Under the pieces are notes generated by a model, which saw only the letters and a program-made list of their open reading frames with translations, was not told where the DNA came from and ran no database searches. The position numbers and the translations under genes are program-made. 64,000 nt of DNA from Granulicella arctica (lineage in GTDB: Bacteria > Acidobacteriota > Terriglobia > Terriglobales > Acidobacteriaceae): NCBI RefSeq assembly GCF_025685605.1, contig NZ_JAGTUT010000005.1, positions 1 through 64,000 on the forward strand, written 5' to 3'. Positions 7,763 to 16,940 of the stretch are shown one piece after another. The stretch's first letter is position 1; every line of letters starts with the position of its first letter.

Positions 7763-9703
7763 ATGGCGAGTGAATGGGGACGTAAAGAGACGGTGATCTG
7801 GCCGCCGCAAGTACCGATCTACACCTATGGCGTGCTGCTTCTCTCAGTGCCGATCGTGATCACGCTGCTAACCGGGCTGTACATGATGAAGCCATTTCTG
7901 ACCAAGAATTACACCGGGGCGTTCATCAAGGCGACCATCGGGTCCGAGTTCCACAGTCACCAAAAGTACCGTCTCATTTATCTCGGTGGCGGCAAGAAAA
8001 ACCCCCGCGTCGCCGAGCCCAGCGACTTCCAGCCGGGCTCTATGGTGACGCCGGATGGCAAGGAGATCGGCACTGCTCTTTCGCCGTCAGCGAGTGCGCA
8101 GGGCTTCACAACCGTCTTCCGTGGCCCGGAACGGAAGTTCTCGGATGACGCGATCTATGGATGGCTCAAGAGCGACATTTTCTCAGGCGATGGACTCATC
8201 GGGACCTACGATGCGCCGTTCATCGAGACGGCGTTGATCGTTGTATTTTTGCTCTGCTTTGCAGTACCGGCAGACTTCAAACGCGCTAAGAGGATGAAGT
8301 ATGGACGACTTCTTCGTGGGCCTGAAATGCACTCCCCGCGAGAGTTCAACGAAACGATGAAGGGGAAGGGAATCGGGATCAGGACCACGGACAAAGGCAC
8401 AATCATCCGCCTTCCGCTACGCGCCGAACCGAAGCATATCGAGATCATGGGGGACACCGGGGTTGGCAAGTCCCAGCTACTTCGGCAGATCCTTAGCCAA
8501 GTCGCAGACCGGGGAGAATCCGCGATCGTCTACGACCCGGCAGGAGAGTTCGTGCAGCGGTTCTATCGGGAAGATCGAGGCGATGTGATCCTGAATCCCC
8601 TGGATGCCCGCGCCCCCTATTGGGACCCTTCGAGTGAGCTGCGTAACCCCGCCGAGGCACGTACCATCGCAGCCTCTCTCTACCAGCCTACGAGCGATAA
8701 GAAGGGCGAGTTTTTCACGGAGACCCCGCAGAAAATCTTTGCCCATCTCCTGAAATACCGCCCGACACCAGAACAGTTGGTTGAGTGGATGTCGAACGAA
8801 AAAGAGATCGACCGTCGAGTCGAAGGGACCGAGCTTGCGGCCATGATCCCCAAGGACGCACCCGACCAGCGAAACGGTGTGCTGGGTTCTCTGGGCCTGA
8901 TCGCGGACAGCTTTCGACTCCTGCCGACCCGAAAAGAGACGGGCGACCGGGTATGGAGTGCAACGAAATGGTCTGAGAAGCGTGAGGGTTGGATCTTCCT
9001 TAGTTCGACCGAGGAGGCCGAGCAAGAGGCTCTCCGACCCATGCACTCACTATGGCTTGACTTGCTCATCTTGCGGCTTCTGACTCCCCCGAAGGAAGGG
9101 CAGAAACGCGCGTGGTTCGTCATCGACGAGCTGGCAACCTTGCAGCGGCTTCCTCAGTTCCATACGGCCCTCACCAAAGGGCGGAAGAGCGACAACCCCA
9201 TTGTCTTCGGCTACCAGGGCAAGGCCCAGCTAGAGGTGATCTATGGGCACTTGGCAGAGGTCATGCTCTCCATGCCGTCTACGAAAATTGTGATGAAAAC
9301 AGGCGAGCCCAAGGCAGCGAAGTGGGCGTCGGAGCTAATCGGCGAGATCGAGATCGAGCGCGTTCGAGAGACGGTAGCGGATGGAAAAAGAGCAGGGAAG
9401 AGCTTCACTCTCGATAGACAGATTGAACCTTTGGTCATGGCATCAGAGGTCGAGGGACTTGCCGACCTGCACGCGTTCATGAAGATCGGAAACCACGTCA
9501 CCAGGTTTTCGTTTCCTCATGTCGAGATGGACTTGATAGCCCCCGGCCTCGTTCCCCGCGAGATCGCTGAGCACGAGAAATGGCTGAAAGACGTGGTGCC
9601 GGAGTCCATCGTTGCAGACAGCGCTCCAAAGCCTACCGAAGCCCCCGCCGTGCCCGCAGCAGCTCCCGCGCCGCCTGCCGGCAGCGTCCAGGGGACGTGT
9701 TGA
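7763..9703 (+). CDS. VirD4/TraD-type coupling protein
   Basis: 646 residues. Two N-terminal transmembrane helices (about 16-38 and 152-170) flank a periplasmic domain. The cytoplasmic ATPase has Walker A GDTGVGKSQ (about 231-239), YDPAGEFV downstream, and Walker B WFVIDELATL, followed by a glutamine-containing FGYQGKAQ segment, all typical of TrwB/TraD coupling proteins. It delivers the relaxase-DNA complex to the T4SS channel. The last few residues before the stop at 9701-9703 probably derive from a deletion junction with the relaxase remnant in another frame, so the native C-terminus may be altered. Confidence 0.9.
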   Translation: MASEWGRKETVIWPPQVPIYTYGVLLLSVPIVITLLTGLYMMKPFLTKNYTGAFIKATIGSEFHSHQKYRLIYLGGGKKNPRVAEPSDFQPGSMVTPDGKEIGTALSPSASAQGFTTVFRGPERKFSDDAIYGWLKSDIFSGDGLIGTYDAPFIETALIVVFLLCFAVPADFKRAKRMKYGRLLRGPEMHSPREFNETMKGKGIGIRTTDKGTIIRLPLRAEPKHIEIMGDTGVGKSQLLRQILSQVADRGESAIVYDPAGEFVQRFYREDRGDVILNPLDARAPYWDPSSELRNPAEARTIAASLYQPTSDKKGEFFTETPQKIFAHLLKYRPTPEQLVEWMSNEKEIDRRVEGTELAAMIPKDAPDQRNGVLGSLGLIADSFRLLPTRKETGDRVWSATKWSEKREGWIFLSSTEEAEQEALRPMHSLWLDLLILRLLTPPKEGQKRAWFVIDELATLQRLPQFHTALTKGRKSDNPIVFGYQGKAQLEVIYGHLAEVMLSMPSTKIVMKTGEPKAAKWASELIGEIEIERVRETVADGKRAGKSFTLDRQIEPLVMASEVEGLADLHAFMKIGNHVTRFSFPHVEMDLIAPGLVPREIAEHEKWLKDVVPESIVADSAPKPTEAPAVPAAAPAPPAGSVQGTC

Positions 9704-11217
9704 AGTACACGAAGGGCAGCAAAGCATACGGCGTCGAGCGAGATAGCCTTTCCGTCGTCACTTCCACCAGCGCCCGCGACAACATCATTACGGTCACGAG
9801 GCAGGACGGGCAAAGTGTATCGTACGATCCACGTCGGCTGTCAGGGGTGAACGTCTATAGGGAGGAACCGCGCGAGTTTGCCACCGGCGACCGTCTCCAG
9901 TTCACCGCCACAGATAAAGACTTAAATGTCGCGAACCGGGATCTCGGCACCATTACGAAGATCGAACCCGGCCAGCTCACCGTTCGCATGGACGGGAAAG
10001 AGGACCGCACCGTCAGCTTCGATCCAGCGCAAATGCGACACATCGATCATGGTTACGCTGTGACCTCGCACGTTTCGCAGGGGCTTACCGAGGGTCGCGT
10101 CATCGTCAATATCGATACGGACTCCTCAAGAAATCTCATCAACACAAGGCTCGCCTACGTCACGATCTCTCGCGCGGAGACGGATGCTCGAATCTACACC
10201 AATGATGCCGAAACTCTGGGAGCACGGCTCGCAACGGATGTTAGCAAAACCGCCGCGGTTGATTTTCGGCAGCCTGTGGCCGCCCCCCGCCGCCCAACCG
10301 CCGAACCGGAAGTACACCAATATTCAGACCCAAATCATCGCATCGCCGCCGTCGCGACTGCCTACATGCAGCGACCCGACAGTAGCGTCATCGTTGCACC
10401 AGATCGGGCGGAACGCCAAGAGCTAAACCAGCTCATTCGCGCCGATCTCCAGGCACAGGGGACACTCTCGCCAGACAGCAAATCGCTTACCGTTCACGTC
10501 GAGCAGCCCATAACCAACCCAAAGTTAGCCGCACAGTACACACCCGGCGACCTCATCCAGTACGGGCAGGGAAGCCCTGAACTCCACGGAATCAATCACA
10601 ACAGCGTTGGAACGGTTCTAGCGAGTGATCCACAAAAGAATGCGCTCACGGTTCAAACTTCGACGGGTGATTGGGCTACCTATAGTCCGCACCTCACTAA
10701 AACGATGACGGCGGAAAGTGCTGTCTACCGAGTCGAGCAACGAGAGATCGCTCAGGGCGAGCGGATACAAATCACATCGTCTGTAGCGGAACTCGGCATC
10801 AGAAAAGGTGAGTTTGGCACGGTCACCGCAATCAGCGAGAGCAGGGAACTAGATGTCCAGCTCGATAAAGGCGAAACAGTCCATCTCAACCAAAGGCAGG
10901 CCCAGCACATTGAACACGGTTACGCAGTCGAAGGTATCAGAGCTGGAGCGCCCGAGCGGATCATCGTAACGCAAGAGGCGGCGCTTGAGAGCCAGAGAGA
11001 GATAGCCTCGCTCACACGTAGCGGAAGAGAAGTGAGCGTCTACACGTCCGACGGATCGAGCCCGGCTCAGGGTCTTAAGAATCCCATAAGCCTTCCACAA
11101 CAACAGCAGATCGACGCCACCGCCAACGTCATCGCTCAGGACAACGCGCTCACTTCTCCAAACGTCGTTGCGCCCGAAGCGACCCAGGTTCAGCATCGTC
11201 GTGGCATGGGCATCTAG
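9685..11217 (+). pseudogene. TrwC/TraI-type relaxase-helicase, C-terminal remnant
   Basis: From about 9688 the frame encodes a segment beginning PGDVLKYTKGSK, continuing through GYAVTSHVSQGL and LAYVTISRAETDARIYTND. These are the final helicase motifs (V and VI region) of MobF relaxase-helicases. A second, more degenerate copy of the same domain follows (GYAVEGI near 10920). The N-terminal histidine-triad relaxase domain, the tyrosines and the Walker A helicase motif are all absent. The frame upstream of 9688 is a shadow of virD4, so the join looks like a deletion. No good ribosome site is seen; any expression would use internal starts such as TTG 9700. Confidence 0.75.
9817..9829 (+). repeat. 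GTATCGTACGATC near-palindrome, copy 1
   Basis: 13-base sequence found also at 45344-45356, 57948-57960 (inverted) and 62623-62635 (inverted), with an 11-base match at 53853-53863. This copy lies inside the relaxase remnant. See the matching finding for interpretation. Confidence 0.7.
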
Positions 11218-11274
11218 GAGCCTCTCCCGTCACCCGCTTAATGATCCAATAACCTGTAAGCCGAAAGGATTCGC

Positions 11275-12003
11275 ATGACCCTCCCTCATTTCGTCCGATC
11301 GTCAATCACGCGTAGCACTGTAACCGCCTCTGTCATGTGCTTTGCGCTTCCCCTGGTCGCCCTGGCAGCCGCAAATAAGGCCCTTCAGCAGGCCTTATGG
11401 AAGGAGTATCCGCTCACGCGAGTCGGCTTGGTGATGCTCAAAACGGACTACAACCGGATCACGCAACCAGGAGCCATCCTTGCTATCCGCGTTCCCGGCA
11501 TTTATGCAGATGTCGCCAACACAGAGAATGCCATCGTAAACACCAACGTGGTGAACGGTCAGGTGAGCCAGGCGACCGGATGGTCGGCGGCGTTTGGTGG
11601 CAGCACTAGCCACTCCCGTACCTTGAACCCAAACGAGAAGGTCTACGTGACCCAAGTCGACGTGAAACGGGATGCCGTGCAGCTTGAGTTGCTCACGGTG
11701 GACGTAACCACTCTTGGCGATGGGCAAGGCACCCGCTACAGAGCCGAGGTAAATTTCAAGATTCCCGGGATCGACACGATGACTGCGGAGGACATCAAGA
11801 AGACAATTGATACCGTCGTTGCAGACCCTGAAACCGCATCAGCCGTCCAGAGCAAAACAGTAAAGCTGGGGATGAGTCCGGACGAGGTGAAGACCACTCT
11901 AGGGAATCCCGATAAGGTCGTAGACTTGGGTGCCAAACAGTTGTTTGTCTACAAAGACATGAAGATCGTTTTTGTGGACGGGAAGGTTTCAGACGTTCAA
12001 TAG
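11275..12003 (+). CDS. Secreted protein with SmpA/OmlA-like C-terminus, function unknown
   Basis: 242 residues with an N-terminal hydrophobic export signal (about 12-32, ending ALAA). The middle is beta-rich and unrecognised. The last 45 residues (KLGMSPDEVKTTLGNPDKVV, then strands ending in FVDGKVSDV) match the short BamE/SmpA-like module often seen at the ends of exported proteins. Located 57 bases after the relaxase remnant on the same strand. Role unknown; envelope association is inferred from the signal and the module. Confidence 0.7.
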   Translation: MTLPHFVRSSITRSTVTASVMCFALPLVALAAANKALQQALWKEYPLTRVGLVMLKTDYNRITQPGAILAIRVPGIYADVANTENAIVNTNVVNGQVSQATGWSAAFGGSTSHSRTLNPNEKVYVTQVDVKRDAVQLELLTVDVTTLGDGQGTRYRAEVNFKIPGIDTMTAEDIKKTIDTVVADPETASAVQSKTVKLGMSPDEVKTTLGNPDKVVDLGAKQLFVYKDMKIVFVDGKVSDVQ

Positions 12004-12040
12004 TTTGGTGCCTTGCTCAATAATTCGAGCGTCGCCGGGG

Positions 12041-12126
12041 CAGTGGTAATGTGGGAGACGCTAGCCCCACCGGCGTCTTCCAAGTGCGGTGTGAAGGGTG
12101 GGACAGATTCTCCGTTCCACGCTTTG
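12041..12126 (-). repeat. Two-hairpin repeat element, copy A
   Basis: One of five copies of an element of about 85-95 bases (others at 16661, 18286, 53307, 53502). On the plus strand here it reads with a stem GGGAGACGC/GCGTCTTCC, then CAAG, a GAAGGGTGGGA block and CCACGCTTTGC. Orientation is opposite to copies B, C and E. It occupies most of the gap between the secreted-protein gene and the gene at 12226. Confidence 0.75.
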
Positions 12127-12148
12127 CACCGCATGTCATTTCCACTGT

Positions 12149-12176
12149 CCGTTTATAACGATAGCCGGATAACCGT
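12149..12176. promoter_or_regulatory. CGGATAA-type operator site 1
   Basis: CCGTTTATAA and CCGGATAACCG face each other about 50-75 bases upstream of the start at 12226. It belongs to the motif family described in the findings (half-site TAAACSGATAA) and is well placed to control that gene. Confidence 0.55.
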
Positions 12177-12225
12177 GTGAACTGACGTGCCTTAATTGGT
12201 GGCAGGTAAGGATGGGGTGAGCAAT

Positions 12226-12600
12226 ATGGATCATAAGAAGCTATTGGATCTTTGGGATGTGGACGAGATGCCTGCCTGCGAAGAAGGCATGAAGCTCGCA
12301 CAAGCGTTCTTGATCGCTGCCGGAGAAGGAGTCGATCGGTTAGGGGTAGAAGCGCCCGAGGATCGCATCACTGAACTGAGCGCGGCATACATGGCGATGG
12401 TTGAGCACGGCAACGATTGTGGCAACTGTAATGAAAACGACCTGCCTGAGAGAGACGACATACCCAGCGATCCAACGGAGAACGCTCCCGAGTATCAGGC
12501 CGATCGCAAGATCGGCTTTCAGGCCGGAGTGGAAGGGCACGAGGCTGATGACTCGAAGTCGAGTGGCTGGCAACGGGGCTGGGCCGACGCCCAAGAATAG
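12226..12600 (+). CDS. Hypothetical acidic plasmid protein
   Basis: 124 residues. ATG 12226 is preferred over an upstream in-frame start at 12196 because GGGGTGAG lies 6-13 bases before it. The protein is acidic, with a helical N-terminal half, a CxxC pair in the middle (DCGNC) and a C-terminal motif KIGFQAGVEGHEADD followed by a GWQRGW pattern. The last part resembles repeat units found in small plasmid or phage hypothetical proteins with glycine-rich turns. No function is recognised. CGGATAA-type sites lie on both sides. Confidence 0.6.
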   Translation: MDHKKLLDLWDVDEMPACEEGMKLAQAFLIAAGEGVDRLGVEAPEDRITELSAAYMAMVEHGNDCGNCNENDLPERDDIPSDPTENAPEYQADRKIGFQAGVEGHEADDSKSSGWQRGWADAQE

Positions 12601-12611
12601 CGCAGCCATTC

Positions 12612-12641
12612 ATCCGCTTATCAGTTTAGACGGATAACGGT
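12612..12641. promoter_or_regulatory. CGGATAA-type operator site 2
   Basis: Contains CTTATCAGTTTA followed by ACGGATAACGG. It lies between two convergent genes (stops at 12600 and 12676), so a promoter role is not obvious. Confidence 0.55.
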
Positions 12642-12675
12642 TCAGCTCTATAGGGGCCACCAACCAAACCGCGCT

Positions 12676-13911
12676 TCAGCCAATTGAAGTGTCGGCTGTT
12701 TCGGAAGTACGTTTCATTGGCTGGATGACTCCGTACATCATTGTCCGCCATAGCCATTCAATAGGACCAAACCGGAACCTACGAAGCCACGCCGCACTGA
12801 CGATCACCTGGAGAACATAGATACTGATACCCAACAAGAGCGCAGGACCTGAGCGCATCCCGAACAGACCCAAGCCCCAACCGAAGAAAAGGAAGCTGAA
12901 GATTATCGATTGCATGACGTAGTTCGTGAAGGCCATCCTGCCCAAGGGTGCAGCCCAACCTAAAAGCTTAAGGCCAACTGCCTTCGTTGTCACATACATG
13001 ATCGTCGCAGCATACCCGATGGTTAAAGCAAGTTCTGCGACTACGTACAGTTCACTTTGCGCTCTTCCGAAGATCATTGGTTTGACGAGCGATGATGTCA
13101 GAATCGTGAGACTTAGACCTATTCCCAAGCCCAAAAGACAAGCCAGAGCGAGTGTTCTCCTATGTGCATCTAGCCTTTTGACGACGCCAGAGCGCCAACA
13201 AAGGGCTCCGAACAGGAAAAGGGCAATCGTCCGGGCGATGATGAAGACGTGGAGAGGAAGCAGTTCCGGTAATTCATGCCATTCAAACGAAAGGATCTGA
13301 AGGTAGTTTCCGTGCTTGTACACCATTGCTGCTTGATTTAAATGCAGCTGCAACCACGCGTCGGTTGGAAACGAGATCGGATACGGCACGAAAGGCAGCA
13401 GGTACTGGAGCGTAAATAAGAGGGTAGCGACCACGAGCCAGCGGCGCGGAAGAAAAAGAAATGGTAGGGCAATCAACCCTGCGATGGCGTACTCAGTGAG
13501 TATGTCGCCGTTCCAGACCAGGGTCAGGTGGATGATCCCAAGCAGGAGCAGGGCTAGTAGACGTCTCGTTAGCAGCCGAAAGGGTGATCCTCCCCGCATA
13601 CTAATGCGATCAAATTGGATGGCAAGCCCTATGCCGAAAAGCAGGGAGAAAAGCGCAAAAGCCTTCAGTTCGATAAAGACGTGAGTGTAAGTATTGATCC
13701 AACGGTCCAGCGCATGTTCAGCGGGTGGAATGTCGACGAACTGCTGGAAAATGGAGACTCGAAATTCGCCAAGCAGATTGATGGTGAGAACACCAAGCAG
13801 CGCTATCCCGCGCAGGATGTCCATCTGTTCTACCCGCTCATTCTGTTGGATCGGAGCGGCCTTGGAAGGTATGCTCAGGATCGTACTTCCTTCACTTTCA
13901 ACTGGTCTCAT
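12676..13911 (-). CDS. DUF418/YeiB-family polytopic membrane protein
   Basis: 411 residues with about ten hydrophobic segments. The N-terminal RVEQMDILRGIALLGVL followed by TINLLGEFR is the hallmark of the DUF418 family, and the C-terminal part (WAAPLGRMAFTNYVMQS) is its second conserved block. Family members are related to acyltransferase-3 membrane proteins; substrate unknown. Start ATG 13911 has GGAG about 8 bases upstream. A near-perfect 29-base palindrome lies 65 bases upstream of the start. Confidence 0.82.
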   Translation of the reverse strand: MRPVESEGSTILSIPSKAAPIQQNERVEQMDILRGIALLGVLTINLLGEFRVSIFQQFVDIPPAEHALDRWINTYTHVFIELKAFALFSLLFGIGLAIQFDRISMRGGSPFRLLTRRLLALLLLGIIHLTLVWNGDILTEYAIAGLIALPFLFLPRRWLVVATLLFTLQYLLPFVPYPISFPTDAWLQLHLNQAAMVYKHGNYLQILSFEWHELPELLPLHVFIIARTIALFLFGALCWRSGVVKRLDAHRRTLALACLLGLGIGLSLTILTSSLVKPMIFGRAQSELYVVAELALTIGYAATIMYVTTKAVGLKLLGWAAPLGRMAFTNYVMQSIIFSFLFFGWGLGLFGMRSGPALLLGISIYVLQVIVSAAWLRRFRFGPIEWLWRTMMYGVIQPMKRTSETADTSIG

Positions 13912-13975
13912 CGAGTCTCCGGCTAAGAGAAGCTTACAACCGGCATCTCGTCAGAAGGTTAACGTTTTTGATAAT

Positions 13976-14004
13976 GACAACCCGCTTTTCGAAAGCGCGT
14001 TGTC
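13976..14004. promoter_or_regulatory. Long imperfect palindrome between DUF418 and ligase genes
   Basis: Arms GACAAC and GTTGTC enclose an inner palindrome GCTTTTCGAAAGC; only one opposed pair mismatches. It sits between divergently transcribed genes (starts at 13911 and 14148), a typical place for a regulator site, though it could also be a cruciform or short terminator. There is no T-run on either side. Confidence 0.5.
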
Positions 14005-14147
14005 GTCGGCTCCAGAGGGTCAGGGTATGATTTTTGACGTTTGGTGTGGTGACCCCATATAGCGTCGCTCAGGCCGAGAACACACATCTTCTGCTCGTTG
14101 AACATCCAAGATACAGCCTGCCGATAAAACGAAGGCCTGGAGATCTC

Positions 14148-15149
14148 ATGAGTGCAGCGATCAACAAGCAGGCTAAAGCCAGCATTGGCTTTATCGAATC
14201 GATGGAATGTCTCGCAGTTTCGTCGATTCCCGAAGGTCCTGAGTGGACCTATGAGATCAAGCTAGACGGCTTTAGGCTGGAAGTGGTCAAGGATGGCACC
14301 GACACAACACTCTTCTCACGACGCGGCAACGTTCTCAATCAAAAGTTCCCCTACATCGCTGAAGCGTTGAAGCAACTTCCAGTAAACACGGTTGTCGATG
14401 GGGAGCTGGTAGCCCTCGACGATGAAGGCCGGACGGATTTCAACCTGCTCCAAAACTTTCGCTCGGCAGCGTCCCGAATTCACTACTATGCCTTCGACAT
14501 TCTGATCTTGAAGGGCAAAGACCTAACCCACCTTCCACTGTCGGAGCGTCGAGCAATCCTTGAAAAGGCCCTCACAGTGAATGACCACATTGGGCTCTCG
14601 GTAGTTCAAACCGACTCGAAGGCAATGCTGTCGTTCGTGCGCGAGCATGGGCTAGAGGGCCTTGTTGCAAAACGTATAGACGGCATCTATCAACCCGGCA
14701 AGCGTACGGGGCTATGGGCAAAGCACCGCATTAACCTCGGCCAGGAGTTCGTCATCGGCGGCTACACAAAAGGGACGCACGGGTTTGACGCGCTCATCAT
14801 CGGCTTCTATCGGGGTAAGGAACTCGTTTACGCAGCCAGAGTCCGGGCGGGCTTCGTCCCAGCCAGAGTCCGGGCGGGCTTCGTCCCGGCCACTCGCCAA
14901 GAGGTATTCGCTCAGATAAAAGACCTAAAGACAGAGCGGTGTCCGTTCGCGAATCTCCCAGAGACAGGAGCGGGCCGGTGGGGTCAAGGCCTTACAGCAG
15001 AAAAAATGAAGGAGTGCGTGTGGCTACAGCCCGAGACTGTAGCGCGATTCGACTTTCTCGAATGGACCGGGGCTGACCATCTCAGACACACTAAATTCGT
15101 CGCATTACGCGATGACAAAGACCCGAAGAAGGTCGTCAGAGAGACGTAG
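14148..15149 (+). CDS. ATP-dependent DNA ligase (LigD ligase-domain type)
   Basis: 333 residues starting at ATG 14148 (GGAG 9 bases upstream). Motif I EIKLDGFR carries the adenylated lysine (K38); VDGELVALD, the YAFDILIL strand, motif IV EGLVAKR and motif V WAKHR follow in order, then an OB-fold region. It resembles the stand-alone ligase domain of LigD/LigC enzymes, used in end joining or repair; no Ku or polymerase partner is seen nearby. The OB-fold has an 18-residue block made of two identical copies of ARVRAGFVP (residues about 230-247), from a 27-base tandem duplication. Confidence 0.88.
   Translation: MSAAINKQAKASIGFIESMECLAVSSIPEGPEWTYEIKLDGFRLEVVKDGTDTTLFSRRGNVLNQKFPYIAEALKQLPVNTVVDGELVALDDEGRTDFNLLQNFRSAASRIHYYAFDILILKGKDLTHLPLSERRAILEKALTVNDHIGLSVVQTDSKAMLSFVREHGLEGLVAKRIDGIYQPGKRTGLWAKHRINLGQEFVIGGYTKGTHGFDALIIGFYRGKELVYAARVRAGFVPARVRAGFVPATRQEVFAQIKDLKTERCPFANLPETGAGRWGQGLTAEKMKECVWLQPETVARFDFLEWTGADHLRHTKFVALRDDKDPKKVVRET
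14835..14888 (+). repeat. 27-base tandem duplication inside the ligase gene
   Basis: Two adjacent 27-base copies (14835-14861 and 14862-14888) differ only at the last base. They keep the frame and duplicate nine residues at the start of the OB-fold. Confidence 0.9.
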
Positions 15150-15310
15150 CTACCCGCAAATAACGGCAACCATTTCCTCGACAGCTCGAAAGTGTTATAG
15201 TAAAGATAACAAAGGACTTACGTCTGATAATGCATCTTATGTATAGTTGCTATGTAGCGGCTCATTAGAAATGTCATGGTCTGGCCCGATAGAAATGTCA
15301 GGGTCTAAGG

Positions 15311-16660
15311 ATGGCATGGATTTCTATGAGCGAGCGCGATCTGAGGCGGATCGAAGTGTTGAGTGACGTGCGGACCGGACGTCGTACGGTGGCCGCGGCA
15401 GCAGCGGTTTTGGCAGTGAGCGAGCGTCAGGCATACCGTCTGCTGGCCAAGTACGAACTGGACGGCGGGTCAGGGCTGATCCATAAGGCCCGAGGCAGGA
15501 CGTCGAACCGGAGTACGAACGAAGGTGTCCGGAAGTATGCGGTCGAGCTCGTCAGGACCAGGTATGCCGACTTCGGGCCGACCCTTGCTACCGAAGTGTT
15601 GCTGGACAAGCATCAGCTCCGGATCGGTAAGGAGACGCTGCGGCGATGGATGATGGCCGAAGGCTTGTGGCTGTCACGCACGCAGCGCAGAACCTTCCAC
15701 CAGCCTCGCCTTCGGCGCGAGAGCTACGGTGAACTGATCCAGATCGATGGCAGCGACCACCGCTGGTTCGAGCAGCGTGGTGAGCCCTGCACCCTGCTGG
15801 TCTTCATCGATGACGCGACCAGTAAGCTGATGCAGTTGCGCTTCGTGCCGAGTGAAAGCACGGACTCCTACTTCGAGGCGCTGAACGGGTACCTGATAAC
15901 GCATGGCTGCCCTACTGCCTTCTACTCTGACAAGCACACCGTCTTCCGAGTGAACCGGCCAGACGCGAAGGGCGGTTCGGGCATGACGCAGTTCGGGCGA
16001 GCGCTCGCAGAACTGAACATCGAGATCCTCTGCGCGAACTCGAGCCAGGCAAAAGGCCGCGTGGAGCGGGCGAATCGTACGCTGCAGGACCGTCTGGTGA
16101 AGGAGCTGCGCATGGCCGGCATCTGTGACATGGACGCCGGGAACTTGTTCCTGCCGCACTTCATGAAGCAGTTCAACGAGAAGTTCTCGGTCCCAGCTGC
16201 AAGAGCTGAGAACATGCATCGCAGGTTGAACGTGCAGGCCTCGCGGCTTGCGGACATCCTGTGTCATCGCGAACAGCGCCACGTGAGCCAACAGCTCAGT
16301 CTGGCCTACGACCGCAGGCAGATCATCCTGGACCGCAGTGAGATGGCAGACAAGCTGACGGGCCAGTATGTCGAGGTCTATGACTTCAGCGATCGACCGC
16401 TCGAGGTCCGATGGAAAGGCCACTCGCTTCCCTATCGCGTCTTCAGCAAAGACCAGCGCGTGAGTCACACGGCCATCGTCGAGAACAAGCGGCTCAGCCA
16501 TGCACTCGCCGTCGTGAAGGCGCAGCAGGATATAAAGCATGAGCCAAAGATCCACACCAACAGCGACAAGGGCGGATACAAGAAGAATCCGCGTCGAGTC
16601 TATGGGCCAGATTACTCACCGAAAATCGCGCCGGCCCCTGCGGTGGAAATGACGGCCTGA
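15311..16660 (+). CDS. ISNCY-family DDE transposase
   Basis: 449 residues. An N-terminal helix-turn-helix (about 5-60, including AVSERQAYRLLAKYE) and a second winged-helix segment (FGPTLATEVL) precede an integrase-type catalytic core starting near LIQIDGSDHRWFEQRG and continuing with LLVFIDDATSKLM and a distal glutamate in the SSQAKGRVERANR region, giving the DDE triad. It cuts and joins the IS ends. Closely related to the transposase at 16941, with clear divergence, so the two are separate elements rather than a recent duplication. Confidence 0.9.
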   Translation: MAWISMSERDLRRIEVLSDVRTGRRTVAAAAAVLAVSERQAYRLLAKYELDGGSGLIHKARGRTSNRSTNEGVRKYAVELVRTRYADFGPTLATEVLLDKHQLRIGKETLRRWMMAEGLWLSRTQRRTFHQPRLRRESYGELIQIDGSDHRWFEQRGEPCTLLVFIDDATSKLMQLRFVPSESTDSYFEALNGYLITHGCPTAFYSDKHTVFRVNRPDAKGGSGMTQFGRALAELNIEILCANSSQAKGRVERANRTLQDRLVKELRMAGICDMDAGNLFLPHFMKQFNEKFSVPAARAENMHRRLNVQASRLADILCHREQRHVSQQLSLAYDRRQIILDRSEMADKLTGQYVEVYDFSDRPLEVRWKGHSLPYRVFSKDQRVSHTAIVENKRLSHALAVVKAQQDIKHEPKIHTNSDKGGYKKNPRRVYGPDYSPKIAPAPAVEMTA

Positions 16661-16743
16661 TGGAAAGCGAGGAAAACATGAAGCCGTTTCCCTCTCTTCC
16701 CACAGTCCTTGGAAATCGACAAAGAACATCGATTCCCACATTA
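16661..16743 (+). repeat. Two-hairpin repeat element, copy B
   Basis: Begins right at the stop of transposase copy 1. The distal stem pairs GAAATCGA (inner ATCGA) with TCGATTCC, where copies A and D have GACGC/GCGTC. Confidence 0.75.
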
Positions 16744-16844
16744 CGCACCGCACGACGACTGGTATGGATTACTAAACAAGGACATCAACAAGTTGGCTTA
16801 TACTGACACTTCTAATGGGCTAGCCACCCTGTCATTTCTATCGG

Positions 16845-16857
16845 GCACCAACACGAG
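16845..16857 (+). repeat. GCACCAACACGAG direct repeat, left copy
   Basis: Identical 13-mer at 18439-18451. The first follows the right end of IS copy 1, the second follows the right end of IS copy 2, so the pair brackets the second element. It is offset by eight bases from that element's left end and so is not a simple target-site duplication. Confidence 0.7.
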
Positions 16858-16940
16858 CTGTAGTAGCAAAGCAATAATGTCGTAGCTCTGCAAAGCCAAA
16901 ATGTCGCTGCCCCATCCTGAGTAAGGGTTGGAGGCAGCAG

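Larger units (their letters stand above)
15259..16846 (+). mobile_element. ISNCY-type insertion sequence, copy 1 (apparently intact)
   Basis: Ends are inferred from matching terminal regions. The left end carries two spaced copies of a GAAATGTCAKGGT motif (15268 and 15292), and the right end carries the inverted equivalents (ACCCTGTCATTTCTATCGGG at 16826-16845). The transposase gene occupies 15311-16660, and the two-hairpin repeat lies between it and the right end. Exact boundaries and target duplication cannot be fixed by eye. Confidence 0.75.

Noticed and set aside
10126..11196. Minus-strand frames opposite the relaxase remnant
   Set aside because: Shadow frames of the coding strand, without starts or motifs.
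15674..16555. Long minus-strand frame opposite the ISNCY transposase
   Set aside because: Shadow of the DDE transposase gene on the GC-rich complement; no motif and no start context.
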